Source: Flavobacteriales bacterium (lineage in GTDB: Bacteria > Bacteroidota > Bacteroidia > Flavobacteriales_F > PHOS-HE28). From it: a DNA stretch of 64,000 nt. Made by a program: the position numbers and the translations under genes. The stretch spans positions 620,001-684,000 of the forward strand of contig JADJXH010000003.1 of NCBI GenBank assembly GCA_016715895.1, written 5' to 3'. This document shows, piece by piece, positions 1-8,941 of the stretch. Position 1 is the first letter of the stretch. Each line of letters begins with the position of its first letter. The notes beneath the pieces are model-generated. The model ran no database searches and was not told the DNA's origin. It saw only the letters and a program-made list of their open reading frames with translations.

Positions 1-1295
1 ACGCAGCTGTCCTCGTAGGCCACCACCGGGCCGCTGAAGATCCGGCACAGGCTGTTGTCGCCATTGAACACGGCCATGTTCACCACGGTGTCCATGCCGA
101 TGGGGCCGAAGTTCTGGATGCCTGTGCCGATGCCGAAGAGGGTGTCCCCGGGGATCACCAGGTCCACCGTGGCCGCGTCACCCGTGGAGGTCACGTTCAC
201 CTCGATGCTATACTCGCGGTGGATGCAATCGGGCACCACGGTGAAGGTGGCGGCGGGCACATCGCAGTCCAGGCAGCCCACGGTCCAGTTCCACTCCCAG
301 CTGGGGTTGGTGGAGCACTGCACCGAGCCGTCGGAGGTCAGGGCCATGAAGAGGTTGGGGCCGGTGGATACGATCGGGGGCAGCGTGCTCAGGTCGAGCG
401 TGGGGCCGTTGTGCTGCCAGAGGATGGGACTTCCGTTGTTCGGCCCGTCGTAAATGGTGAGCACATCCCAGGTGGACGACTCGATCGTACCCGTGGAGAA
501 GAGCAGCGCCAAGGGGTCGTTGGTGGAGCTCTGATACCACCAGGTCTTGGTGTCGTTCGGCTGATAACAGTACGTGTCATTGAACTCCACCCCGCCACAG
601 GTCAGGATGATGGGGCAGTTCCCGGTGCTCTGCACGTTGAAGAAGCTCACGCTGCAGGCCGCTTCGAACTCGTGGCCCACCACGATGTCCACCAAGGCAC
701 CGACCGTGAACGGCCCGAGGGTGATGACCCCGACGCCCTGCCCGGGGATCTGCGCCTGCGGCGTGCCGTTGACGCTGTGGTCGATGTTCACGAAGGAACC
801 GTCCCCGGTGCTCGCCACGTTCACGTCGATGGTGAAACTGTTGTTGTTGCAATCATCCAGCACGCTGTAGCTGGCCACCACGGGGGTGCAGTTCAGGAAC
901 AGCTGCACGGTGGTGACGACGCAGTTGGACTGCTGATTGCAGAGGTCGTCCACGTTCCAGTGGGGGTACAGGTCACCACCCGTGACCGCCGTGACGGTGA
1001 CGGGGCTGTAGCCCTGACCGATCACAGTGCCCCCGGGGAAGTCCTCACGGACCGTGATATATCCCCCAGAGCTCAGGGTGAACTGATAGGTGGCTCCAGC
1101 GATGATGCCCGTGACGACGGAGTATTCGGACTCAAAGCTGCAGGTGCTGATGGTGGTCACCGCACCGAAGGGATCGGGCGTGGCCTGTCCGAACTGACTA
1201 GCGTTCTGGCAGTTCCCTTGTGCCAGCAGGGATGCGCCGGGCATCAAGGCGAGGGCTGCGACAAGAACGTGGGTGATGGGTCGAGATGCGCTCAT
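1..1295 (-). CDS. Secreted CUB-like surface protein, C-terminus cut off by the window edge
   Basis: An open frame without a stop runs leftward from the ATG at 1295 past base 1, giving at least 431 residues. The N-terminus is a signal peptide (hydrophobic core VLVAALALMPG, cleavage near LLAQG). The mature part is rich in Thr, Ser, Asn, Asp and paired Cys and low in Lys, as in secreted adhesin-like proteins. Around residues 225-330 it resembles a CUB domain: WDVLTIYDGPNNGSPIL preceded by a Cys pair and followed by a Trp-rich, Cys-containing strand. Two flanking segments of about 100 residues resemble each other (DDCNNNSFTIDVNVASTGD and PDCIHREYSIEVNVTSTGD), so Ig-like repeats are likely. A C-terminal T9SS sorting domain is expected but lies outside the window. 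Function unknown; probably an exported surface protein. Confidence 0.8.
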   Translation of the reverse strand, partial: MSASRPITHVLVAALALMPGASLLAQGNCQNASQFGQATPDPFGAVTTISTCSFESEYSVVTGIIAGATYQFTLSSGGYITVREDFPGGTVIGQGYSPVTVTAVTGGDLYPHWNVDDLCNQQSNCVVTTVQLFLNCTPVVASYSVLDDCNNNSFTIDVNVASTGDGSFVNIDHSVNGTPQAQIPGQGVGVITLGPFTVGALVDIVVGHEFEAACSVSFFNVQSTGNCPIILTCGGVEFNDTYCYQPNDTKTWWYQSSTNDPLALLFSTGTIESSTWDVLTIYDGPNNGSPILWQHNGPTLDLSTLPPIVSTGPNLFMALTSDGSVQCSTNPSWEWNWTVGCLDCDVPAATFTVVPDCIHREYSIEVNVTSTGDAATVDLVIPGDTLFGIGTGIQNFGPIGMDTVVNMAVFNGDNSLCRIFSGPVVAYEDSC

Positions 1296-1328
1296 GCGTG
1301 GGGTCGTGTTGACCGGTTGGATGGTTGC

Positions 1329-1336
1329 CGAAGGTA
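1329..1336 (-). promoter_or_regulatory. Bacteroidota -7 element (TACCTTCG)
   Basis: TACCTTCG on the minus strand, about 33 bases before the start of the CUB-like surface protein. It fits the TAnnTTTG consensus with one change (T to C) that recurs in this genome. Confidence 0.5.
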
Positions 1337-1409
1337 GGGGTTGTCCTGCGGAACGGCCAAGCCGGATGCAGGACGTTCGCACAGGGTCTGTTGAAAACCC
1401 GTGCGCGGA

Positions 1410-3596
1410 TCACCAAGGCCAGGTCTCGATCGACGGACGGTCCGTCCCTCCCACCTGGATCCATCGGTCGGCTCCAGGCAGGAGCGGAAGATCATTGTCG
1501 CTCAGGCTGGCATTGCCCGCCCGCAGATGCACCGCAGGCACGGGTTTGTCCGTGCTCAACCGGTAACGTCCGGCCCGTGCCGGGTCGGCCATCAGTTCGA
1601 CCCGGGGTCGTTGCCACTCCATCCGGCCCCAGGGGGCCATGGAGAGCAGGCGATCGGCCAGCAGCCCGCCCTGGTGGTCCAGGACACGAACATGCACGAG
1701 GGTCCGCTCCGGAGGGGATCCGGCCAGCACTCGGGGCACCGACAGCCGCATCAGCTCATTCACGCCAACAGTGGGCTGGATCCATAGACTGTCGTAACGG
1801 ATCAGGTGTCCCTCGGTGTTCAGCACGTGGGTGACGGCCAGCAGCATCTGCCGGTCGGTGTCCTCGTTCCAAAGGCGCGCCACCACCTCGCCTCCCTCCT
1901 GCCGCAGGTCCAGCACCACGGACCGGTAGCTCCGTGCCACCTCGTACATCGCCGCCTTCCAGGTGCCCGTGTGATCCACGGTGCTCCAGCTGGGGCCGGC
2001 CCACACGTCGTTGAGCTGCCAGAACAGGGTGCCCATGCAGTGCGGCTGCGCGGTGATGTGGGCCCAGATGGCCTGCCGGTAGGCCTCGGCCTGCGCCAGC
2101 TGACTGAAGCGGATGAGCTCACCGAGCGTTCGCGGCTGAACGCCGAACTCCCGATCAATGGCGTCCAGGATGGGCCGGTCGGTCTTGTAGCTGCGCTGCC
2201 GCGCGGCGAGGACCGGGTCCCCGAGATGCAGGTGCTCCGCGTCGAGTTGGGTGGCGAGCGTAACGCTGTCCGGATAGCTCTGGAAACCGTATTCGCTCAC
2301 GAATCGGCCCACGTTGCGGCCGAACGAAGCGAAGGTGCTGTCGCCGTGCCACACCCCCCAATAGTGCAGGTCGCCGTTCCGCAGGCCTGTGGCGTTGCCC
2401 CAATTGCTCAGGGGCGAGGTGGACGTGTAGCGCTGGCGCTGATCGTCCGGAAGGGCCTCTACGAGGGTCTGACTGAAGAACCGGTGCATGGCGTCCCGAA
2501 CGCGCACGGAATCCGGTCCGTGGATGCGATAGCGGTCCTGCCAGCCCCAATTGTGCCAGGCCACCTCCAATTCGTTGTTGCCGCACCACAGCGCCAGCCC
2601 GGGCCATCGGCCCAGGCGCCCGGCCTGGTCGGCGACCTCGGCGCGCACGTTGTCCACGAAGGCGCCTTCGGCGGGTGGGATGGTCGCGAACATGAGGTCC
2701 TGCCACACCAGGATGCCGGCCGTGTCGCAGGCGGCGTAGAACGCGTCAGGCGGATACACACCGCCGGCCCACACACGCACCATGTTCATGCCCACCCGCT
2801 GCATGTCGCGCACCCGCGCCACCCACAGGCTGTCCGCGCCCGGGAACATGGACGGCGGCACCAGGTTGCAGCCTTTCATGAAGAGCAGGCGGCCGTTGCG
2901 CAGGAACCGGAACGCACGGCCGATGCTGTCCGCGGGCTGATCCAGGAGCACCGACGGCTGCGCGGGTGGCACCGGCTCCGCCGGCAGTTCCAACGCCACC
3001 TCCTTCCAGATGCCCATGGTGACCAGACGTGGGGCGAAGTCCCAGCCGAACTGGTAGGCGGCCTTGCGCACATAGGGGCTCGTGCCGCCCGGATCGCTGT
3101 CGTGCGGAAGCTGCACCCCGTATTCGGCGCGGAGCTGGGCCCCTTCGCGGACAGGGCTTCGGAGCACCACCCGCAGGTCGTTGGTCCCTTCACGCAACAC
3201 GCCATGCACGGGCCAGCTCCAAGTGCGGAACATGTTGTCCGCACCGCCGAGCCGCACGCCGTTGAGGCGGACGTCGGCGAAGGTGTCGATGCCTTTGAAC
3301 ACCAGATGAGCGTTCGGGTGATCGACCCAGGCGGCATCGGCCTCGAAGCGCACCGTGTACTCCCAATCCCGGAGCTCGATCCAGCGCACACTGTCGCTGT
3401 TCGCGTTGCGGAGCGGGTCGGGGATGCGGCCGTTGCGCAGGAGGTCCTGTTGGACGGTCCCCGGTACCTGGGCGGGCCACCCCTGTTCAGTGCCGAGTTC
3501 GCGGAACCGCCAGCCTTCGCGGATGGCCTGTCGAAGCGGCTGGGCGACGGTCGACAAGGCACAGAGGCCCGCCATGGGCAGCAGGGCCAGCCTCAT
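1410..3596 (-). CDS. Glycoside hydrolase family 2 beta-mannosidase, exported, short form
   Basis: Predicted to release terminal beta-linked mannose from oligosaccharides. The 728-residue protein has a signal peptide (cleavage near residue 19), a sugar-binding jelly-roll domain (about 20-205) and a catalytic TIM barrel (about 230-560). The family acid/base is Glu342 in WCGNNE, the nucleophile is Glu435 in SEYGFQS, and the barrel ends with FWQLNDVWAGPSW. C-terminal beta domains follow. Family members are usually about 820-860 residues. Here only about 25 residues separate the jelly roll from the barrel, where an Ig-like domain of about 100 residues normally sits. Its ATG overlaps the stop codon of cutC (ATGA), so the two are co-translated. 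No T9SS sorting domain is visible; likely periplasmic. Confidence 0.88.
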   Translation of the reverse strand: MRLALLPMAGLCALSTVAQPLRQAIREGWRFRELGTEQGWPAQVPGTVQQDLLRNGRIPDPLRNANSDSVRWIELRDWEYTVRFEADAAWVDHPNAHLVFKGIDTFADVRLNGVRLGGADNMFRTWSWPVHGVLREGTNDLRVVLRSPVREGAQLRAEYGVQLPHDSDPGGTSPYVRKAAYQFGWDFAPRLVTMGIWKEVALELPAEPVPPAQPSVLLDQPADSIGRAFRFLRNGRLLFMKGCNLVPPSMFPGADSLWVARVRDMQRVGMNMVRVWAGGVYPPDAFYAACDTAGILVWQDLMFATIPPAEGAFVDNVRAEVADQAGRLGRWPGLALWCGNNELEVAWHNWGWQDRYRIHGPDSVRVRDAMHRFFSQTLVEALPDDQRQRYTSTSPLSNWGNATGLRNGDLHYWGVWHGDSTFASFGRNVGRFVSEYGFQSYPDSVTLATQLDAEHLHLGDPVLAARQRSYKTDRPILDAIDREFGVQPRTLGELIRFSQLAQAEAYRQAIWAHITAQPHCMGTLFWQLNDVWAGPSWSTVDHTGTWKAAMYEVARSYRSVVLDLRQEGGEVVARLWNEDTDRQMLLAVTHVLNTEGHLIRYDSLWIQPTVGVNELMRLSVPRVLAGSPPERTLVHVRVLDHQGGLLADRLLSMAPWGRMEWQRPRVELMADPARAGRYRLSTDKPVPAVHLRAGNASLSDNDLPLLPGADRWIQVGGTDRPSIETWPW

Positions 3597-4330
3597 CGCA
3601 AGTGGGCTTTCGCCAGCGCGTTGAGCACCCCGTCGATCTTGGCCTCATCGGGCACGCTGTCGAAGCTCAAGCCGCGATGGGCGGAGCTCATGCTCACCTC
3701 GTGGGGTTCGGGCGGCAGCTTGCGTTGAGCGGCGAAGTGCACCTCCGTAACGCCCGTGCGCTCCACCAGTTCCACCACGTTCTGCGGGGAGATGCCTCCG
3801 GCGGCGGCCACGAGCAAGCGGCCCTGTGCGCCCTCCACCATGGCCTTGATGGTGAGGGCACCGTCGATCGCCAGGGTGCGGCCACCGCTGGTGAGCACGC
3901 GCTGGACCCCTTCGGCGAGGCAGGTGGCGAAGGCCATGCCGGGGTCGGGACTGCGGTCGATGGCCCGATGGAAGGTGATCTCCGCCTCCGGAGCGGCCAT
4001 GCGCACGGCCCGGATGAAGGGGATATCGGGTGCGCCCGCCTCATCCAGGGCTCCGATCACCAGGCCCGGGGTGCTCATGCCGATGAGCAGGGCGTCGCGA
4101 AGCATGGCCTGTCGCTCGCTCATGGTGTACGAGAAGCCGCCCGGGGTGGCCCGGATGAGCACGCGCAGCGGGACCCCGAGCTCCTCCTTCACCGCGTTCA
4201 CCAACCCGTAGCTCGGGGTCACCCCGCCGCAGTCCAGCCAGGTGCACAGTTCCACGCTGTCCGCTCCGGCCCGTGCGGCCGCATGAGCCTCGGCGATACC
4301 GGTCACACAGACCTCCACCCGCACCTTCAT
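3593..4330 (-). CDS. cutC: CutC family protein (copper homeostasis protein CutC)
   Basis: A cytoplasmic TIM-barrel protein of 245 residues, the normal CutC length. Family hallmarks include MKVRVEVCVTG, a GADSVELC strand, ITFHRAID and RVLTSGG followed by an AAGGI glycine loop. CutC was named for copper tolerance in E. coli, but its biochemical role is unsettled. The frame is open further upstream, but the ATG at 4330 gives the family N-terminus and lies 4 bases after a promoter element, so longer starts are unlikely. It is the first gene of a two-gene operon with the beta-mannosidase. It is divergent from the histidine kinase, with 60 bases between. Confidence 0.93.
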   Translation of the reverse strand: MKVRVEVCVTGIAEAHAAARAGADSVELCTWLDCGGVTPSYGLVNAVKEELGVPLRVLIRATPGGFSYTMSERQAMLRDALLIGMSTPGLVIGALDEAGAPDIPFIRAVRMAAPEAEITFHRAIDRSPDPGMAFATCLAEGVQRVLTSGGRTLAIDGALTIKAMVEGAQGRLLVAAAGGISPQNVVELVERTGVTEVHFAAQRKLPPEPHEVSMSSAHRGLSFDSVPDEAKIDGVLNALAKAHLR

Positions 4331-4334
4331 GGGC

Positions 4335-4342
4335 CAAACGTA
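4335..4342 (-). promoter_or_regulatory. -7 promoter element (TACGTTTG) of cutC, leaderless
   Basis: An exact TAnnTTTG match on the minus strand. Only 4 bases separate it from the cutC ATG, so transcription should begin at or next to the start codon. Confidence 0.6.
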
Positions 4343-4390
4343 GCACGGGCGTGGTGCAACCGCCCCACCCGCGGCGGCGTACAAGGGCCG

Positions 4391-6292
4391 ATGCGTACCG
4401 CGCTGGTCATCCTCCTGCTCCTCTCCGGGCCCTGGTCCCCGGTGTCCGCTTCGCGCCTTGAGCATGGTCGCGCCGAACGCGCCACCGGGATGTCCGGCGC
4501 GCGCGACCGCGCCCGTGTGCTGTTGGAGCTGGCGAGGACGCTGGATCCCGAACGGCCCGTGGAAGCCCTGGCGCACCGCCGCACCGCCCTTCATTTCGCC
4601 GAGCAATCGAAGGACCTCGAACTGGTGCATCGGGTGCTGGTGGAACTGCGCCAGAACGAGTTGAACGCCGGTGGCCTGGACGGCCTCCTCAAGGCCTCAT
4701 TGCGCGCGCTGGAAGTGTCTCAAGCGCTGGAACGCCCGGCCGTGGTGGCGAACGACCTGGCCTGGTTGAGCCGGACGTACGCCGAGATGGGGCAGCCCAT
4801 CCGGGCGATGGAGGAGAGCCAGCGGGCCCTGCTGGCGGTGCGCGACCTGGGTGACAGCCTGCGGCTGGCCCACGCGCACCTGGACGTCATGGAGCGCATG
4901 ATCGCGGCCGGACGTTATCGCGAAGCACAGGAGCAGGGCCACCTGGCCGATGCCGTCCTCGTGCGCCGTGCGGATGTGCAGGAACAAGCCCGTCGGTGGG
5001 TGCTGAGCGCCACCGCGCTCCTCGATCAATGGAAGCCGGCGGACGCCCTGCCCTGCCTGGGCAAGGCCGCCTCCCTCCTGGGGCGTTCCGGTCCACCGGT
5101 GCTGTGGACCGCACTGTGGAAGGAACAGGCCCGTGCCGCGCTCGCCCTGGGTGACATGCGCGGCGCCGACCGGCATCTTGACTCGTTGGAGGTGCTGCTC
5201 ACCCGCACAGGCGACCGGTCCGAACGCCTTCACTATCTCGACCTGCGCCAGCAACAGGCGCGCGCGCTCGGCTCGGAACGCGAGGCCCTCGCCTTCCTCG
5301 ACCAGCAGATGAAGCTGAAGGACTCCCTGCTGAACGCGCAGATGGCCCGCCAGCTGGCAGGACTGGAGGCGCTCTATCAGGTGTCCAACAAGGACCGTGA
5401 CAACGCGATGCTCCGCGAACGGAGCGCCATGAACGAAGCGATCGCCGGATCGGCGCAACGGCGCAGCCGACTGCTGCTCATCCTGTTGGGCCTGGTGTCC
5501 GCCGTGGTGGTCCTGTTCGGCACCACCCTGTTCCACGTCCGTCGCGTGATCGGCCGGGTGCGGCACAAGAACCAGTTGATCCGCGAGCAGGGCGACCAAC
5601 TTCAGGCACAGAACCTGGAACTGCAGCGACAGAACGCCCGGCTGGCCCGTTCGTTGATGGCCGAGAGCGAGAAGGACCTGATGCTGCGCGAGATCCACCA
5701 CCGGGTGAAGAACGATCTGCAGGTGGTGAGCACACTGGTGCGCCTGCGCGCCCTGCACGAGTCCTCCGATGGGTCGCGGGAGGCCCTGGAGGACCTGGAG
5801 CGCCGCGTGCAGGCCATGGCCCTGGTGCACGACCGCCTTTACCGCTCGAACGACCTGCGCCACATCGGCCTGGGCGAGCACCTGCAGGAACTGGTCACCG
5901 GCGTGGTGCGCAGTTTCGCCGCGGAGCAGCGGGTCGCCGTCACCGTAACCTGCTCGGTGGAAGCGGTCCCCACGACGATGCTGATCCCCTTGGGGCTGCT
6001 GGTGAACGAGCTTGTGATGAACTCGCTGAAACACGGGTTCCCGGAAGGGCGCACCGGATCGATCCGCCTGGAGCTTGAGGCATGGAACGGCCACGGTCTG
6101 CGCCTCTCCTACCAGGATGATGGAGTGGGCCTGGACACGGCGAGCGGGCTTTGCGCCGGCAGCTTCGGCCATGATCTGGTCCACGCGCTGAGCGAGCAGC
6201 TGGAAGGTGAACTGCGCGTGTGTGACGGCCAAGGTCACCGGGTGGAACTGCTGGCCTGCTGGGGCGAGGCTCCCCTGCGCGCCGTTGGATGA
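4391..6292 (+). CDS. TPR-containing sensor histidine kinase, HisKA_2 type
   Basis: A 633-residue membrane kinase of a two-component pathway. It starts with a signal peptide or N-terminal anchor (1-21), followed by a helical TPR-like sensor region (about 35-345), one transmembrane helix (361-381) and a coiled coil (about 385-425). The dimerisation/phosphoacceptor motif LREIHHRVKNDLQ has its histidine at about 436. The ATPase domain has an N-box (VNELVMNSLKHG, 538-549) and a G1 box (QDDGVG, 575-580). This architecture, with extracytoplasmic TPRs and a HisKA_2/HATPase core, is common in Bacteroidota. No response regulator is encoded nearby, so the partner is unknown. The ATG at 4391 is chosen because it opens the signal sequence and follows the divergent cutC promoter region. 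Confidence 0.9.
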   Translation: MRTALVILLLLSGPWSPVSASRLEHGRAERATGMSGARDRARVLLELARTLDPERPVEALAHRRTALHFAEQSKDLELVHRVLVELRQNELNAGGLDGLLKASLRALEVSQALERPAVVANDLAWLSRTYAEMGQPIRAMEESQRALLAVRDLGDSLRLAHAHLDVMERMIAAGRYREAQEQGHLADAVLVRRADVQEQARRWVLSATALLDQWKPADALPCLGKAASLLGRSGPPVLWTALWKEQARAALALGDMRGADRHLDSLEVLLTRTGDRSERLHYLDLRQQQARALGSEREALAFLDQQMKLKDSLLNAQMARQLAGLEALYQVSNKDRDNAMLRERSAMNEAIAGSAQRRSRLLLILLGLVSAVVVLFGTTLFHVRRVIGRVRHKNQLIREQGDQLQAQNLELQRQNARLARSLMAESEKDLMLREIHHRVKNDLQVVSTLVRLRALHESSDGSREALEDLERRVQAMALVHDRLYRSNDLRHIGLGEHLQELVTGVVRSFAAEQRVAVTVTCSVEAVPTTMLIPLGLLVNELVMNSLKHGFPEGRTGSIRLELEAWNGHGLRLSYQDDGVGLDTASGLCAGSFGHDLVHALSEQLEGELRVCDGQGHRVELLACWGEAPLRAVG

Positions 6293-6313
6293 AGGGCTCC
6301 CCCCCCGTGGACC

Positions 6314-6321
6314 TATCTTCG
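6314..6321 (+). promoter_or_regulatory. -7 element (TATCTTCG) of the DEAD-box helicase
   Basis: TATCTTCG lies 48 bases before the helicase ATG and just after the histidine kinase stop. One mismatch to TAnnTTTG. Confidence 0.5.
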
Positions 6322-6369
6322 CGCCGCTTCGCGCACCGACCGACCGGTGCACGGGCACAGCACCTGAAC

Positions 6370-7650
6370 ATGGGGTTCGATGAACTGGGGCTCAGCCCCG
6401 ACCTGCTCGAGGGCATTTCCGCCATGGGCATCCGCACGCCCACGCCCATCCAGCAGCAGGCCATCCCGGCCGCGCTCGACGGCCGTGACCTGATCGCCTG
6501 CGCACAGACCGGGACGGGCAAGACCGCGGCCTTCCTGCTGCCCATCATGGACGTGGTGCACAGCTACCGGCCAAAGGTGGAGGGCAGCATCCGGGCCCTG
6601 GTGGTCGTGCCCACACGCGAGCTCGCTCTGCAGATCGACCAGCAGCTGCAGGCCATCGCATACTTCACCCCCATCACCTCGATCCCGGTGTACGGCGGCA
6701 GCGATGCCGCGTCGTTCGACCAGCAGAAATCGGCCCTGACCGGTGGCACCGAAGTGATCATCGCGACCCCGGGCAAACTGTTGAGCCACCTCAACCTGGG
6801 CTATGTACCGGTGAAGGGCCTGGAGTTCCTGGTGCTCGACGAGGCCGACCGCATGATGGACATGGGCTTCATCGACGACATCATGCGCATCATCAGCTTC
6901 CTGCCCGAGGAGCGGCAGACCCTGCTGTTCAGCGCGACGATGCCCCCGGCGATCCGTGAGCTCACCAAACGCATCCTGAAGGACCCGGTGGAGATCACCA
7001 TCGCGCTGAGCAAACCGGCCGAGGGCGTTGATCAACAGGCCTTCGTGGTGCACGAGATGCAGAAGGCGCCCGTGCTCGAGCACCTGTTGCGCACCACCGA
7101 GGCCAGCTGCATCGTGCTGTTCGCCGGCCGGAAGAGCGAGGTGCGCAACCTGGCCCGCCACCTCAAGCGCAAGGGCTTCGACGCCGAAGCGATGCACAGC
7201 GACCTGGAGCAGAGCGAGCGCGAGGAGGTGCTGCTGCGCTTCCGGAACCGCCGCTTGCGGATCCTGGTGGCCACCAACGTGGTGAGCCGGGGGATCGACA
7301 TCGACGACATCGACATGGTGATCAACTACGACGTGCCGCAGGACCCCGAGGACTACGTGCATCGCGTGGGCCGCACGGCGCGCGCCGCCCGCAAGGGGCA
7401 GGCGGTCACCTTCATCAACGACAAGGAGATGCGCGAGTTCGGGCGCATCGAGAAGCTCATCGGTTACGCCGTGCGCAAAGTGCCCCTGCCCGCGGAGTTC
7501 GGTCCCGGACCGGAATACCGGCCCGATGCGCCGAAACGCAGGGACGGAGGCGGCGGTGCACGCAGCGGCGCACGCAGCGGCAGTGCCGGACGCAGCGGCG
7601 GTGGCCGAAGCGGAGGAGGTCGAAGCGGAGGAGGTCGCGGCCGGCGTTAG
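6370..7650 (+). CDS. DEAD-box RNA helicase, RhlE-like
   Basis: An ATP-dependent RNA helicase of 426 residues that remodels RNA in the cytoplasm. The motifs are in order: Q motif (TPTPIQQQAIP), motif I AQTGTGKT (45-52), PTRELALQ, TPGKLL, DEAD (157-160), SAT (188-190), the motif V region ATNVVSRGIDIDD and motif VI HRVGRTARA. After residue 390 the tail is basic and Gly/Arg/Ser-rich with GRSGG repeats, typical of RNA-binding tails of RhlE-type helicases. The ATG at 6370 places the Q motif at the normal position; a start further upstream would add unconserved residues. It is convergent with the peptidyl-prolyl isomerase gene, with one base between the stop codons. Confidence 0.95.
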   Translation: MGFDELGLSPDLLEGISAMGIRTPTPIQQQAIPAALDGRDLIACAQTGTGKTAAFLLPIMDVVHSYRPKVEGSIRALVVVPTRELALQIDQQLQAIAYFTPITSIPVYGGSDAASFDQQKSALTGGTEVIIATPGKLLSHLNLGYVPVKGLEFLVLDEADRMMDMGFIDDIMRIISFLPEERQTLLFSATMPPAIRELTKRILKDPVEITIALSKPAEGVDQQAFVVHEMQKAPVLEHLLRTTEASCIVLFAGRKSEVRNLARHLKRKGFDAEAMHSDLEQSEREEVLLRFRNRRLRILVATNVVSRGIDIDDIDMVINYDVPQDPEDYVHRVGRTARAARKGQAVTFINDKEMREFGRIEKLIGYAVRKVPLPAEFGPGPEYRPDAPKRRDGGGGARSGARSGSAGRSGGGRSGGGRSGGGRGRR

Positions 7651-7651
7651 A

Positions 7652-8338
7652 TCAGCGCGCCTTGAACATGCCGGCATTGGCGGCCAGCACCTGGGTAGCG
7701 TCAAAGGCCTTGGCCTTCTCCCCCACCCGCTCGATGCGCACGCTTTCGATGCGGTCGCCTTGGGCGATGGCGTTCACCACGTCCTGACCGGAGGTCACAT
7801 AGCCGAACACGGCATGGCGGCCGTCCAGCCACGGGGTCTCCTTGTGCGTGATGAAGAACTGGCTGCCGTTGGTGGCCGGACCGGCATTGGCCATGCTCAG
7901 CGTGCCCGCGCGGTCGTGCTTCAGGCTGGGATGGATCTCGTCCTGGAAGGCATAGCCCGGACCGCCGGACCCCGTCCCGGTGGGGTCGCCCCCCTGGATC
8001 ATGAAGTCCGCGATCACACGGTGGAACGTGAGCCCATCGTAGTACGGTTGCCCCTGGGCACGGGCGGTGTTCTTCACGGAGCCTTCAGCCAGTCCGACGA
8101 AGTTGGCCACGGTCACCGGGGCCTTCTCATGTTCCAGGCGGATGGTGATGACGCCCTTGTTGGTGGTGATCCTGGCGAATACGCCCTCGTTCGGGTCGGT
8201 GCTCATGGGTGCTTGTTCAGTGGTGGTGGTAAGGGGGTCGGTGGCCGGCGCGGAAGGCTGCCCACCACTGTCGCCGGACGGGGCGCAGGAGGCCAGGAGC
8301 AGGGTCCAGAACGCGGAGAGGGGGAGTGCGCTGCGCAT
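7652..8338 (-). CDS. Cyclophilin-type peptidyl-prolyl isomerase, lipoprotein
   Basis: Catalyses cis-trans isomerisation of prolyl bonds to help proteins fold in the periplasm or at the membrane. The 228-residue protein has a lipoprotein signal with lipobox LASC (Cys18), a Ser/Thr/Pro linker and a cyclophilin domain from about residue 50. Active-site motifs are FHRVIADFMIQGGDP, FQDE, MANAGPATNGSQFFI and WLDGRHAVFG. It starts at the ATG at 8338, which opens the signal peptide and follows a promoter element at 8359. It ends a minus-strand run of four genes. Confidence 0.93.
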   Translation of the reverse strand: MRSALPLSAFWTLLLASCAPSGDSGGQPSAPATDPLTTTTEQAPMSTDPNEGVFARITTNKGVITIRLEHEKAPVTVANFVGLAEGSVKNTARAQGQPYYDGLTFHRVIADFMIQGGDPTGTGSGGPGYAFQDEIHPSLKHDRAGTLSMANAGPATNGSQFFITHKETPWLDGRHAVFGYVTSGQDVVNAIAQGDRIESVRIERVGEKAKAFDATQVLAANAGMFKAR

Positions 8339-8358
8339 GGGTTGACAGGAAGTGGGCG

Positions 8359-8366
8359 CGAAAATA
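8359..8366 (-). promoter_or_regulatory. -7 element (TATTTTCG) of the peptidyl-prolyl isomerase
   Basis: TATTTTCG on the minus strand, 20 bases before the isomerase ATG. The recurrent TAnnTTCG variant. Confidence 0.5.
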
Positions 8367-8375
8367 CGCGGCGGC

Positions 8376-8912
8376 TCACTCCATGAGCCGTTCCTCGATG
8401 GCATCCAGCTTCTCCAGGGAGAACGCGCCCTCGGTCCGGTGGACCACACGGCCCTCGCGGTCGAGCACGAAGAAGTACGGGATGTCCTTGCTGTGCAGGC
8501 CAAGCGCCTGCTCGAAGACCTCGATCTCGCCCTGATAGAACAGGACGTGATCGGCCACCTCGGGATCGGCGCTCTTGCGGAAGCGCTTCATGCTCGGCTC
8601 GTAGGCCGCCTTGTTGCCCCCGATGAACATGGGGATGAACCACACGTCGGCCTCGTAGGTGCCGGCGAAGAGGCCATGCTTGGCCACCAGCCGGAGGAAC
8701 GCCGGTTCGGCCCACTCCTCCAGCATCGGTGAAGCCTTCTGGCTGTAGGCGAGCCCGACCACGGTGAAGCCCTTGGCCGCCGGGACGGGCAACCGCACAC
8801 GGCTTCCGTCGGCCTTCTCTCCGTCCAGTGGTGGAAAGGTGGCCGTTTGGGCGATGGCAGGCGCAGCGAGATGGGCGGCCAGAAGCACGACAACGAGGCG
8901 GAGAGTGCGCAT
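8376..8912 (-). CDS. Exported thioredoxin-fold protein lacking the CxxC motif
   Basis: A 178-residue protein with a signal peptide (cleavage near PAIAQ). The remaining sequence fits a TlpA-like thioredoxin fold: an FPPLDGEKADGSRV opening strand, FTVVGLAYS after it, a helix, and a late strand IPYFFVLDREGRVV with the cis-Pro region. The usual redox Cys-x-x-Cys is replaced by AYSQKAS and the mature protein has no cysteine, so it cannot act as a disulfide reductase. An alternative ATG at 8942 overlaps the upstream stop codon (TGATG) and adds 10 residues. I prefer 8912 because it gives a normal signal peptide. It is probably co-transcribed with the acyltransferase. Function unknown. Confidence 0.7.
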   Translation of the reverse strand: MRTLRLVVVLLAAHLAAPAIAQTATFPPLDGEKADGSRVRLPVPAAKGFTVVGLAYSQKASPMLEEWAEPAFLRLVAKHGLFAGTYEADVWFIPMFIGGNKAAYEPSMKRFRKSADPEVADHVLFYQGEIEVFEQALGLHSKDIPYFFVLDREGRVVHRTEGAFSLEKLDAIEERLME

Positions 8913-8941
8913 GGTGGTGGTGTGTTGCAGGAATGATGCCA

